Origin: Perca fluviatilis
Taxonomy: Eukaryota > Chordata > Actinopteri > Perciformes > Percidae
Direction of reading: 5' to 3'
Length of the DNA stretch: 64,000 nucleotides
Assembly (NCBI RefSeq): GCF_010015445.1
Contig: NC_053121.1
Span: 31,443,934-31,507,933 of the forward strand
The notes beneath the pieces were generated by a model. It had not been told where the DNA came from and ran no database searches. It was given only the letters and a program-made list of their open reading frames with translations. How positions within the stretch are numbered: the first letter of the stretch is position 1; each line of letters opens with the position of its first letter. Below are positions 41,033 through 54,275 of this stretch, piece after piece. The translations under genes and the position numbers were made by a program.

Positions 41033-42750
41033 TGGCGAAGAAGATCTGCTCTCCAAGTATTGTAAAGCCTGTAAAAAGGTGTAAAAGCAGCTCAACGCGC
41101 GTTATTCCACCGAGATTACACGTGAATTGTGTCGGTCAGCCCGTTCTCCTCCGTCGGTTGTAGGTGTAGCAGCAGCAGCAGCACCGGCGAGGCGAACGAA
41201 CCAGTTGCTGCTCTCCAGTATCGCTCCTGTTGCGGTCTGTGGGAAGACAACCTGCGTCAAGTCAGCCAGAGTGACGTACAGGGCTTCCGGTGAAACCGCT
41301 CAAAATAAAAACTTCAGTCGCATAATTGGGCGCATTCAAATATAACACAATTATTACAATAACTGTGACAACAGACACGTTGCGTAGTTTGGATCCTTTC
41401 AGCATTTTCCAACGCAACGTTAAGCCGTCATCTCACTGAAAACTGACTGTTGAGCTACCTGATGTTGTCTTAACGTTAATTGGCCATGTTGCAGTTTAGC
41501 TAGCTAATGACAGAGGAACTCGGGACTCTGTGACATTCATAATGATAATTTACATAAATTACACCTTGAAAACTTAAAGAGTATCAAGGACTCGCAAATT
41601 GGAGGGCAGTCAGACTCAGTGGACATTGGAAAAGTCCAGGCTTTATCGTCATTCGTTAGCTAACGTTAACTTTAATGGCTGACGTTAATTGACGTTACAG
41701 TCACATTAGCTAGGAAGATACATAGCTAGGTAACGTTAAACAAAACTTAACCTAAAGATGTAAGCCATAGTGATGATCATGCATAATTTATCGGTAGTGC
41801 GCTAAATTAGTCCGCATCCGCCGAAAACTTAACCTACCGCCGACTTGAACCCATTTCCAGATTCCACAAGACTCATTTATGAAACTGAAATGAAAACGAT
41901 TCCAAAGGCTGCACAATTTAAAGGGTGTTTCAAGTTGCAGACTGTTGGCTGCAACAAACCAAAACGCCACCACCAACCGGAAGTGAATATGCGTGTATAT
42001 TTCATATGTCAATGGTATATTTTGGCGGTAGAAATCATCTACAAGACAGGTAACCTGAAATTGCGTTTTTTGTTGTTGCTTGTTTCGTATGAGAAACATA
42101 GACTGTTAATAATATACAGTCTATGATGAGAAAGGATAATATGAACTAATTATTAAATAAGAAGTAACGCCAAAGCTACATTTATTACTAGTAGATAGAA
42201 GAATACTATTACTACTCTGATAACACTCACTAGAAAATAAGATAAGAAGATAAGTGAACGTCAGAGTAACGTTTTTTGGAAGTGCTTAATGTTCTAGCTA
42301 GCTAGCTAACGTTAGTAGCTAGTGTTAATTTACAAGAAGGATATATACCATCACCACTCGCTTATGACTTTTGGCTAAAGAAAACAGCAAATAACTTTTA
42401 AATGTGTAAAGTTAAATACAAATATTTGTTAATGTACGGCCTACTATTTCTTTGTTTGAACTGTATTCGTCTTTTGCCAGTTAGCTAGGTGTTAGCGATG
42501 TCAGAGTTTTCACTGACCCACTTTAGCCCACGAGAACTATTTGTTTGTCATTGTTTACAACTTGTATTGGTGTTGACGTACACGTGTGTCAGTGTTGTTA
42601 CTGCGTGTTGGCTTACATTCCACCAGCCATTTGTTTAGGATTTTATTTTGGTCACAAAGCTGCTTTGCTTCCGGTAGTAATCTAGCTATTCCTGGCTAAC
42701 TTGACGCAGTCGGACTGACAGGACTTGCACACCGCAGTATGATCCGCTCC
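41033..42750. promoter_or_regulatory. CpG-rich putative promoter zone upstream of the LIMCH1/LMO7-like exon
   Basis: Local CpG content and GC rise between about 40.9 and 41.35 kb compared with the AT-rich flanks, with no TATA box next to the minus-strand exon. ETS-type CCGGAAG motifs are visible at 41284-41290 (minus strand) and 41977-41985 (plus strand), and another CTTCCGG lies near 42668. AACGTTA-rich runs occur at 41650-41745 and 42298-42312. A short (GCA)n run lies at 41169-41183. The upstream non-coding start of the plus-strand TOMT-like gene might also fall here, but no exon can be shown. The function is inferred from position and composition only. Confidence 0.4.
42097..42125. repeat. 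Short palindrome CATAGACTGT...ACAGTCTATG
   Basis: 10-bp perfect inverted arms around a 9-bp AT spacer. The motif is the terminus of a very common teleost repeat and recurs near 20614. Confidence 0.7.
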
Positions 42751-43646
42751 AATGGCCAAAAATACACAGAGCAGCGCCGCTCCACCACCAGCCAATGAGG
42801 GCAGCAACACACTGGGGATCTCACCCTCACTTTCACTATATGGGGCAACTGAGAGAGCGGAGAGTTCACTTATTTAGAGCAAAGGCACCAAAAACAAAGG
42901 GCCAACTCTGATCTCCAGTCATTGATCATATGAGATAATTAACTAAATAATACAAATTAATCTATTTTCATATCACAAATTAGGCTTTTTGTCATCTGTG
43001 GTCTAAAAGAATAATTAAGCTCAAAGCTCAAGTAAAACGTTTGGTATACTTAGTTCCCCTTGGTTTCCCTCCACCAGGCCAATGCAAAAATAATGTCACT
43101 CATACAATAATGTATGAGTGACATGAAAATATGTAGATGCTAATGTGGAAAAACATTTTCTATTTTATTTACATTTTATTTCTTTTAAACACAGCCTTAA
43201 ACCTCATGTTGGATTAGAACATTCCTAGCTTAATGGTCAATTCAATTCCCTCAGTCAGTTAATTCTTAGTTATTGTTGTCAGGGCCATTGTTTAGGCTAT
43301 TTTAGGAGACATAAGGGATCCTTTGATATCTCACTAGTCTCCCGCATGGTCAGTTGTGTTCTCTGGATTGCACAACCAAGCCAGATGTAGACCTACCTAC
43401 TTTAATCAAACGTTTTTCCCCTTAAGTCCTTTTTAAAGACACACAATTTCAACATTTGTAAGCACTATACAAATCAACATGGAAAGCTATCAGTTTCCTT
43501 GGTTTGATGACACCAATCAAGACTTTCCCAGGTCCTGCAGACACCTTTGTCCACAGGCTTGGAGATATTCTTACATCTTTGCTGACCTCTTGTGGAAAAA
43601 TTCAGCAGTACTGAACAGTGGGAGGAGGAGCTTCAGGCAGGCATAG

Positions 43647-43649
<3 letters not shown>
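42751..43649. other. Non-coding DNA
   Basis: No exon recognised. A perfect short hairpin lies at 43093-43124 (14-bp arms ATGTCACTCATACA, 4-bp loop). Confidence 0.5.

Positions 43650-43744
<95 letters not shown>
43650..43744. repeat. (GT)n microsatellite
   Basis: 95 bases of uninterrupted TG, about 1.3 kb upstream of the TOMT-like start codon. Confidence 0.99.
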
Positions 43745-43745
<1 letters not shown>

Positions 43746-44987
43746 CATTTGTAGTGAAGGTGTACTCACTCGCCACTCCTCTCTTCTGTTCCTCACGCTT
43801 CTATTTCCTGGATACAAAAAACAGTTCAGTGTTTCCATTATGCGGCTCCCCTTCTTGACTTCCAGGAGTGACAGTCCCATCTGTGTTTGACAGGACGTCC
43901 TCCTAACCTGGACAGGCAACAGGGCAGTTTGGCAAGTAATATACTTCTGCAAATACGTTATTATTTCTGTCTCAAGAAATCTGTTCAATGTGCTCCTTAA
44001 AGTGTTCATTTTCTTTGCATAAAATGTTATAATAAGCTACTAGAATATACACATCCACATTCTTCTTTTAAACTAAAAGCCATACTACACATGTAATATT
44101 GTTAGAAACATTGTAATTCAGTTGTATATGCAGTCAGTTTTATTTATTCCATGATGCAGTAGTCTATAAATCATGGACAGTGCCTCTAATAAAGATGAAT
44201 ATGAATTTAAACCTGGAGGGGTTTTGCAAAAAACTAACTTGATATTAATCATGTGTCCCTAAATCTTTGCAGTAAGAATCTATGTTTCTGATATTTTAAT
44301 TGTTGAACAAGTTTGTTGATCTGTTAATCCAAAATTTTGTGGTGGTTGGACTCTCAAAGGATTGTTAAGCGTCTGTGTGTTTTTTGTTCCAGGAGCAGAA
44401 TTTTTCAGTGAAAGCTCTTGCTGTAGTATTTGATTGGACGTAAAATATGAAAGTTATGGTTATAGTTGGACATTCCTACATTTAAAAGGTGCAATGATTT
44501 AGGAATTGAAACTTTTTTACAATTTAATGCCAACAGAAGTAACATAATGTATCTGCAGGGGGTGCCAGAAGTCAGTGTTTTTAATATAATAATAAGAGAA
44601 TACTGTAAACAGTAATTTCAGTGTTTCCTGCAGTCATAATGTCCCCAAATCAACTTTTGCATGCCAACACACAGAACATTTCTTTTTTTACTTTAACTTA
44701 TCTTTTAACCAAAATATAATCAGAAAATATCTCATAATGTATGACAAACACCTGGTCATGGCTATGTACATAATCTGCTGAAAATAAAGTTTTTTTTATT
44801 TATTTTTTTTGAACTCTTGATTTCTTTCTAGCACAAATAAGCAAGATTTGATAACTGGAACAGATAAGCCAACATCAGAATTAGAATAGGACTAAAATCT
44901 AAGTGCTACCAAATGGGTCACTTTTCTCTCTCAGTCACACTTCTGAGATCCACAAACTGATTTTAGATTATCTTCCTGTCATCCACA
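43745..44987. other. Region upstream of the TOMT-like gene, no exon identified
   Basis: AT-rich. It may contain an intron and a non-coding first exon of the TOMT-like gene, but no clear donor/exon pair could be picked. Confidence 0.4.
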
Positions 44988-45027
44988 GGTTTCAACAGTT
45001 CTTCTCGTCTCCTCCAACGCTTTTAAA
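44988..45027 (+). other. Probable end of 5' UTR of the TOMT-like gene
   Basis: A pyrimidine-rich stretch ending in CATCCACAG precedes 44990 and reads as a splice acceptor. About 40 bases of leader follow before the ATG at 45028. The upstream donor exon was not identified. Confidence 0.3.
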
Positions 45028-46590
45028 ATGTGGCTCGTGGTCCTTTCTGTCCCGCTGCTTCCTGCCTTCATCATGGTATCCAGTCGGTATCGTGTCAAAG
45101 TTGCCGCGCTGGGACACCGAGCTCTGGCCTGGGCGCTGAGGCTGGTGCGAGGGAGAGTGTGTGTAAGGAGCACCCACGCCTTCGTGTTTTCCAAATGCAC
45201 CCACGGCAAAGTTGACAGCGTCCTGGAGACCTTTGACCTTTACACCGACACACACCCCTCCCTCTGCATCAGCCCACAGATTGGTCAGTACGCATTAGAA
45301 TCACTTTATTTACCAAGTGCATTAGTTACAGTTACCAGACAGCCTTTATGATATAAGCGCAGAGGGTTTCTGTTCAAATCTCCCAGATCATTACTTTAAA
45401 ACTGTTGAGCGACTACAGATGAAAATTAGCTTTTTTGCTAACTCTGGCACATTTACATTTTGAGTGTAAACAAAAAATGTCAATTGATTTGCATTGTCCC
45501 TTTTAAATAAATAAATAAATAAATGAAAGTCTTTGTAACTCTTGAAATGAACTGTACATATCACACTGGGAATTTAGTATTTCACCCGACTGTGTCACAT
45601 AATATTGTTTCTATCATCTTACATCCATCTGCATATTTATCGTCCATAAGTTTCTTAACTTATGTTAATAATACACCACTTTGTTTTACTATTACTGTAT
45701 TCTGCCCACAGGTAATTCAAGCAACAACAAAAAAAAAAAAAAACATCGACTTTGGATGCTTCTTTAAACTGTGCTGTATGTACAAATAAAACAATCAGTG
45801 TTCAGGTCAATAATTAGTAACAGTTATGAGAAGGACATGTCAAGTCATCATCAAGATGCTGAAGGAATCAGCACCACCTCTGATCCTGTCATCTCTCCTA
45901 GGGGAAGCATTGGATGAAGCGGTGAGGCGTGTCCGTCCCTCCCGGGTGTTGGAGCTGGGGATGCACTGCGGCTACAGTTCTGTCCGCCTGCTGCGTCTGC
46001 TGCCCTCTGCTGGCAGACTGATCACAGTGGAGCTGGACCCGCTCACAGCAGAGCTAGGGGAGGAAATCATACTGGTGGCTGGCTTCAAACACTCCCAGGT
46101 ATGCCCAGGGAAGATGAGCGTTTTTACTTTACTGTACTCAAATAAAAGACAAAAGTAGCTAACTTACCACTTTTAACAAGAAAGTAAAAAAAATAGAACT
46201 GAGGGATTCTGATCTCTCTTTTTGTGCTCTTCTGATTCTTTGCAGTTCCAGGTGTTGACATCTAGCTCGGCCGAGGCCATCTTAACTTTGCGTTCAGTTC
46301 TTGAGCTTAATCAAGAAGCTAGTGAAGGGCTCAATCTGGTACTGATGGACCATGACCCCCAGCAGTACCTTCCAGACCTGCTGGCTCTGGAGAGAGAGGA
46401 GCTCCTCTGCCCCTCTGGCTGCTCCGTCCTTCTGATCTACAGGAACCAAAGAGCCGGAGATCTCAGAGAAATCCTGAGTTACGTCAGAGCGAGGCCCGAC
46501 TGCTACTGCATCAAGTCAACGCTTCAGTTTATGACAGAGATTATCTACCAAAAGGAAAGCATAAGGGTAGATAGGGTTAGCAGAATGTAA
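45028..46590 (+). CDS. TOMT/COMT-like transmembrane O-methyltransferase homologue, 3 exons, 265 aa
   Basis: Seen: exon 1 is 45028-45283 (donor GTCAGT), exon 2 is 45902-46098 (acceptor CTCCTAG, donor GTATGC) and exon 3 is 46246-46590 (acceptor TTTGCAG, stop TAA). Phases join cleanly as 1 and 0, giving 265 residues with no frameshift, close to the usual TOMT length. Residues 2-18 are a hydrophobic anchor followed by RYR, as in TOMT. Residues 101-112 (VLELGMHCGYSS) are SAM motif I, and E129 in LITVELDP matches the ribose-binding Glu of COMT. D186 in LMDHDPQQYLPD matches COMT metal ligand D141. Aligned by eye, COMT K144 is P189, D169/N170 are Y216/R217 and E199 is Q245, so metal-dependent catechol methylation looks unlikely. 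Known: TOMT is needed in hair cells for mechanotransduction-channel trafficking. Inferred: a divergent teleost TOMT paralogue or a divergent tomt itself, in the secretory membrane system. The start is chosen because it sits directly before the anchor. A possible acceptor at 44988 (ATCCACAG) suggests an upstream non-coding exon. Confidence 0.88.
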
Positions 46591-49160
46591 AGATGTGGGT
46601 ATGTGCTTTCAGTTTGTGTGTACTATCTCAACCAGTAGTGTTAAATACTTAATCATCTCTAGTATTAGACAGTAACAATTTTTATTATTTTCTACAATTT
46701 GTCAAACTGTACTTCTTTTTTCCTTGGATGACTCGAGTGAAGAAACAAAATACAATTGTTTTAAGTTAGATGTATTTCAATATTGTAAATATATGTAAAA
46801 CAGTTTTCATGCTGTAAAGTACTTAATAATCTTAAATATCTAATGGTATTACTGGAAATAATTGAAAGATGATATTAATATTCCTGCAGCCTTATTGTAT
46901 GGCACCCAAATGACAAACATAACGATTACAATAACACACAGGTAGAGGAGATACAAAATACTACTTAACTTCTGTTGGTAATATTAACAAAATCACAAAG
47001 CTGCTTGCACAATCACTTCTCCCCACAACAAAGGGAACAAAGAAATGAGTAGATGTCGAGCACAGGTCAACCACTTGATGGCGCTCTCTGCTTTTTAAAA
47101 GAATAGGAGCTTAGGCATTGAACTGGTTTAGACAAAGCAAGCCTTTAAAGGGAGATGCCACCTATTTAAAGAATGGCATGTTATTCCTGCACGACACCTC
47201 AATAAATACTTGTAAACCTTTTTTTTTTGTTGTTGCTGCAAACAGGCCATTTAACCTTTGAATTTGTGATGTAAATACACCTTATGTTTCCTGATTTATT
47301 CATGACGAAAGATGATGATCCACAGAAACAGTCTTGTTTTGACGCCCACTCCCTCTCGTGCATGTTGTGATATTTACTTCCAATGTCAATGTTTACAATT
47401 AAAAATAAAGCATTATTGGGGAAATTGCTCCCAGTCTTTTTCCCCCTCCTCATTTTACAAACATCAGCATTTCTGCACAACTTGGCCATAATGTCAAGAT
47501 TAAATGTTTCAGCATGCATTGCATTTTAAATGAGAAGAATCACTGTTGTCCTGTGGGTAGAGCTAAGACAGAGTTTTCCGAATTTGCTTCTAATGGCACT
47601 GCTGAGCCGTTTATAGCAGCTCGAAAGCCATTACTATGGTTTAGAGACAATTTAGTGCAGCATTTAAATAAATAATATTGGTGCATAAGCAGAATTTAAT
47701 TAAATGCAATATTTCCAGGAGCCTAGGGGTGGGTCTAAAATCGAGGTCATTATTGTTACAGCGCGAGGAATGTTAAATTATACAAACTTAAAGAGCTTAC
47801 TGCATTTCAATAGAGACAGGTAGAAAAAGAAAGTCAGGAGAAGCTAATATAAATACATTACATTGTCAGGGATGAGAGCTTTGTAAATCCATCTAGTTTC
47901 AGTGTTCATCACTGTGAATGTCTCCACAGAACACAACGGGTAATGGAGCTGAAAAATGTTGACGAGCTGCATGAATACTTCATAATCTCATACATGGATC
48001 ATTATTTGCACAGCAGGGGAAGTGGCGATTGCATTTGCTGAACATAGAAAGTAACACAGGAAAGTAGACTACAGGCAAATGGGTTATGTATGCTCCCCAA
48101 CTGATAATTATTGAGTTATTGAGAACTGCAGAAGCCTAAACAACCAACTGATTAGTATACAAAGTTAGTATCATAATCAGTATCAAAATACAACAACTTT
48201 AATTCCAAATGAAGACGTGTACCATTTGAAAAAAAAAAAAGGTAACGCCCACTCTGAGGAAGTGATTGCCTGCATGAAAGTCAAAGTACTGAAAAAATTA
48301 TTATCGCTAATTAGCAATCTGGAACTTTTCACTAAGAAAATAACCACATTCAGGGTGGGTGTAATCATCTGTGAGGAGTTTTTTTCATCCACTTAAAGGA
48401 GTTTTGCAATGTTTTGGAATGAAAGACCTCAAGTCAAAGATTTGTATTTTGAGTCAGTAAATATTTACTGCAAGTTTCTGAATCAGCGTGTACCAGTTTT
48501 TGAACTATAAATTTATATTTCTATTGCATAAAGACTCGACTTCTCTCTGAACCCTGAATTACATTTTGCACAAGTGGAAAGAAAAGCTGGATTATGTGTT
48601 GGTTGCATGTATTTTGTATTTCTGTTAACCTGTCATGCTTTTTTATGTTAATGTTTACATATTTGGCTGCATTTGCTTTCAACAAACTGTAATGCACTTA
48701 GAGGTACTATCCGGCATTTTAGAGACAATTTCAATAATTTTAGCAGCACCCAGCATGTCCCCAAAGGGCCAGTGTGTATGTAATTACACAAAGAAGTCCA
48801 AATGTAATGGCTGCTCATTAGCTTCAACCACCATCCCAGCCCAGAGATTCTCCCATCTTCCTGCAACACAAGTATTAGAGCCAGGACGTGGTCAATTTCT
48901 CAGCTGTCAGAGGTGATTTACATTTCCTTGCCCTCCTTTCAGAGTACCAGTGTGCACAATGATGTACAATCAAATGTAAACACCATGCTCTAGGACCACC
49001 GCAACCTCTGCCCCTTCCTCCACTTTCCCTAAAAAATTCCTACTTTAATGGGTTCAATTTCTGAGTTCCTCCTTCATCAAGCTTTGAACTGCTCTCTGTA
49101 CTACGGAGGCTGAAGAGCTGATGTAAACACAGCTTTCAATTATAAATCAAACTCTAAAAG
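46591..49160. other. 3' flank of the TOMT-like gene and non-coding DNA
   Basis: Contains the putative 3' UTR. Poly-T at 47219-47228 and poly-A at 48229-48240. No further exon recognised. Confidence 0.45.
47201..47206 (+). other. Candidate polyadenylation signal of the TOMT-like gene
   Basis: This is the first AATAAA after the stop codon at 46590, giving a 3' UTR of about 610 bases. It is followed by a GT/T-rich stretch (47219-47236) as expected downstream of a cleavage site. Further AATAAA copies occur near 47404 and 47666, so the true end is uncertain. Confidence 0.35.
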
Positions 49161-49379
49161 AGCCATGCTCCACTGCCCTTGGGCCATCTGCACAAAGGCC
49201 CAGCCTTCTTACCCGAACACCCCACATTGCACTGCTGGGAACTTATGGCCAGCTATTCACCAGGAGACATTTACAACTGAGACAGAAACCTCTTCAGTGG
49301 CTATGATCCTCAAAGTTATGCAGAGAATCTTATGGACATCTTTTGTATGTGCTAGCTGTTACACCGTCTATGATTCTAT

Positions 49380-49530
49380 TGAGGTTTGACCTATATCTTA
49401 ACTTGCACTGTTTATCTTTTTGTCTTAGTTATTTGTTTAACATTGTTGGAGGTATCTGAGGCCTAAGAACAACTACTTCTGTTGTTGTTGTTGTGCACAT
49501 GCCCAATAAAGAACCTTGAACCTTGAACCT
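49380..49530 (+). repeat. Retroelement 3' end with (TTGAACC)n tail
   Basis: ACTTGCACTGTTTATC, GAGGCCTAAGAACAACTACT, (TTG)n and CCCAATAAAGAACC followed by TTGAACC repeats resemble the 3' UTR and tail of fish non-LTR elements. The coding part is not recognisable. A GATAAG/AAGATAAGA-rich stretch follows at 49616-49665. Confidence 0.55.
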
Positions 49531-49669
49531 TGCTGGCTTTTTGTCATAGTATTTTACTGCTAAATCAATACCCTGTTGCTGTAATTTCCACACCCTTCTG
49601 GTTTGATGACAGAGGGAACAAGATAAGATGAAGATAAGAGGACAGACAAGATAAGAAGCAAGTGACAAT

Positions 49670-51109
49670 AAATAAGTAAGCAAACAGTGACTAAGCAGTA
49701 AACAGTAAAAAAAGCAAAATATAATAAGTAGACAGACTGAATGACATAATACATGGTTTGTTATTTTATCCCACAAACTCCAATAAATAATGTCGGCTGA
49801 ATGATATTGTTTGTCAGTTACTTTCAAAATGTAAAAAAAATTAATAATTTCTTGATCTGCCACCGCTATTCTTATTAATCACGTAAATGAATTGGTTATG
49901 CTTGTGGATTGGGGTTAAGAAAAGATCATGGTTGGGGTTTTAAAAATACTTCACTTAAGTTGAGTCTTCCCCATGAAAAATGAACAAACTGGGAAAACTA
50001 TAAACTACTACTTAGTTAAACCTGCATTAACAGATGTTTTGGCAATTTGTGGGCAGAAGAAACCAGCTGTAATTACAACACTGACGTATTATTATAGGCA
50101 AACAGTTGCCTATTTCCAGGAGATAAGGAGCAACATTATCATTCATTTGAAGTCAAATAAAGCAAACTGAAGCAAAGCAAATGCTCAATATTCACTCTAC
50201 TTTTAGCTCTATTTGGTCTCCACCAATGCTAAATATCTGTCTCTTTAGCTAGTCCCTAACTGTGTCTGTGTGCTGCTTGGTGCTGAGCAGGTAGTACACG
50301 CCGGTCACGGTTGACGGTTGTCAAAGCTTCTTTCACTGAAAACAGCTACCTGCTGTGCCTGGAAATGATGCCGATGAGAGCAGTGAGAGCGAGGCAAAAC
50401 AAAACAAAAAGTTGCGGGCCGGAAAAAAAACTAAACAATTAGTTCAAAGACACTGAAACGCTCCATATGGCTGAGTGATGCTGTCAGGTTATTTTAAACA
50501 TCGGTAATTTAAGCTTCTGAGAAACCAACTTTGAGCTGCTCTCAATTTGTGAGGACAGTCTCCAAGTGTATCCCGCCTTCATAAAGGTCACCCAGAATTC
50601 ACAGGACAAATAACGTGACGCCCTTTTACCCAGAGGTGAAAAAGTGTGAAATGGACATGACATTTAAAAACAAATCTTCAACCACAAACATTTTACTTTG
50701 TGATCAGTGGAAACAAAGGCTATCTGTGAGGAGTTCCACTGTGTCACAACATGTTAGTCTTAACTGAAGTGCATTTTCTCAGTCTACAATTTGTATTTAT
50801 TTTTTTGCAACTGAATTGGCCCACGCCTGCATCACAACAATCTCCTATCTGTTGTGAAAATGTGTTGGTTGTGTAAACTATTTTCTTTTTACATTAGCGT
50901 GTCTAATAGCAGCATAAGCAACATGTTTACAGCAAAGTCATTTTAAATTCACGCCATGTTTCTTCTCAGGCAGTGAAGGAACAAAGCCTTCCCCTCTGCG
51001 TCTGGTTCGTCAACTAGAGTGGGCAGAGTCAACGGAGAAAGGAGACACTTGATGGCCTCCTCCAGAAACCAAGGGACTTCTATATTTGGCACATTGTGAT
51101 AGCCTGGGA

Positions 51110-51112
<3 letters not shown>
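49670..51112. other. Non-coding DNA with a probable repeat at 50160-50450
   Basis: GTGCTGCTTGGTGCTGAGCA, GAAAACAGCTACCTGCTGTG and AAAGTTGCGGGCCGGAAAAA look like a dispersed teleost repeat. No exon is seen in the rest. Confidence 0.4.

Positions 51113-51153
<41 letters not shown>
51113..51153. repeat. (AC)n microsatellite
   Basis: About 41 bases of AC. Confidence 0.98.
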
Positions 51154-51156
<3 letters not shown>

Positions 51157-51841
51157 CACAGTTCATAATGTTCACTTCAGGGTTGGGTAACGATGCTGTC
51201 TCACATTTACCTGATGTCACTTTGTTTCTGTGACATGTCATCTTTTCAGGAGTCAGGACACAGCCTTATTTTTAGACTGTCTGCTGTTTACCTTTGAGAT
51301 GTTACAGTGGTTTATAATAGAGGTAGCTGTATATGTGCATATGTATATTGGCTGCCATGACTTTTTAAATTAAACTATACTTATAATTTCACTTGATTTA
51401 GGCTAACTGTGCTATTTAATTGCTTCCTTATGTCCTGTCCCTATCACCTGTTTTTATTCACACTTTTTCCATGTTTCAATTATGAATGGTCTCTGGTTAC
51501 ATGATAATATGCTACTGGCAAGAGATTCTTTGCAGTATAATTAAAGATTAAATTGATTGATTAAATAGCTTAAAGATGTTTTCTAAACAGCATTGCTGTG
51601 AGATACATCCTGTCAGAGATATAGGAGTTATTTTACATTTACTTAAACACACAGTTGCTAAAGGAAGGTTCAATGAAGCCATGATCACATTCAGGAGGTC
51701 TGTTGCTTTACTTCCTATATTTCTCATGAGTGTCAGCTATTGAAGAATGAAAACACTCAACTTTTCTCGTTTAATCTGTGGTGGGATCTGACAATGTGAA
51801 GTGATTCTACCACCCGCCTCTGACCCAGACTTCAACCTACA

Positions 51842-53700
<1,859 letters not shown>

Positions 53701-53714
53701 ATGAATCCAGTCTT

Positions 53715-54275
53715 TAGCAGCTTTGTGGGATACTGTATACAAAGCACAGCGGTGCTTTAAACTAAATGCTTGTGTCAGCATGCTAAAATGCTTACAGTGA
53801 CAACTTTACTTTACCAAGATTGGCAGGTATAATTTTGTTTAGCATTTTAACATGCACACATTAGCAAATAGATGCTAAACACTAAGTAAAGGCTGATGTG
53901 AATGTCATTAGTTTTGTTTGTATTTGATCAAAAACAAAAGTATTGGACAAATTTGGACAAATTTGACCTACTGATGGTGCTAAAGAAAAGGTTACAGTAA
54001 GGGATCACTAAAGTTATTACAATTCCTCCTTTGGGGACCATGAATGTTTGTACCAAATTGCATGGCAATCCATCAAATAGTTGTTAAGACATTTCACTCA
54101 AAATCACAAATGTCAACCTCATGGTGGCACTAGATAAAAACTCAAAGGATTCATCTTCTAATTATGAACAAAATGTAATGGCAATCCCTCAAATTGTTGT
54201 TGAGATATTTGAGTCTGGACAAAAGTGGTGGATCGACAGACAGACATTGCCATCCCTAGAGCTGCTAGCGGGTGT
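53715..54275. repeat. Dispersed teleost repeat (GCATGCTAA... / ATTGCCATCCCTAGAGC)
   Basis: Blocks GTCAGCATGCTAAAATGCTT, TGTCATTAGTTTTG, TATTGGACAAATTTGG, CATGGCAATCCATCAAATAG, TGTCAACCTCATGGTGGCAC, and GACATTGCCATCCCTAGAGC follow one another in the order I know from a frequent fish repeat. The phrase around GGCAATCC(A/C)TCAAAT(A/T)GTTGTT is present twice (about 54065 and 54181), an internal duplication. Confidence 0.75.

Noticed and set aside
41033..41095. Extended start (41095) for the minus-strand exon
   Set aside because: The frame is open, but the added residues (MSCFYTFLQ...) cross an acceptor-like site and do not resemble LIMCH1/LMO7; the inner ATG has better context.
45826..45901. Upstream in-frame ATG at 45826 as the start of the TOMT-like protein
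   Set aside because: The 25 residues before GEALDEAV are intronic; a good acceptor at 45900-45901 joins in phase to exon 1, which supplies the conserved N-terminal half.
49429..49863. 144-codon minus-strand frame with hydrophobic stretches
   Set aside because: Crosses a retroelement tail and a GATAAG-rich tract; the Leu/Tyr-rich 'membrane' segments come from purine-rich simple sequence.
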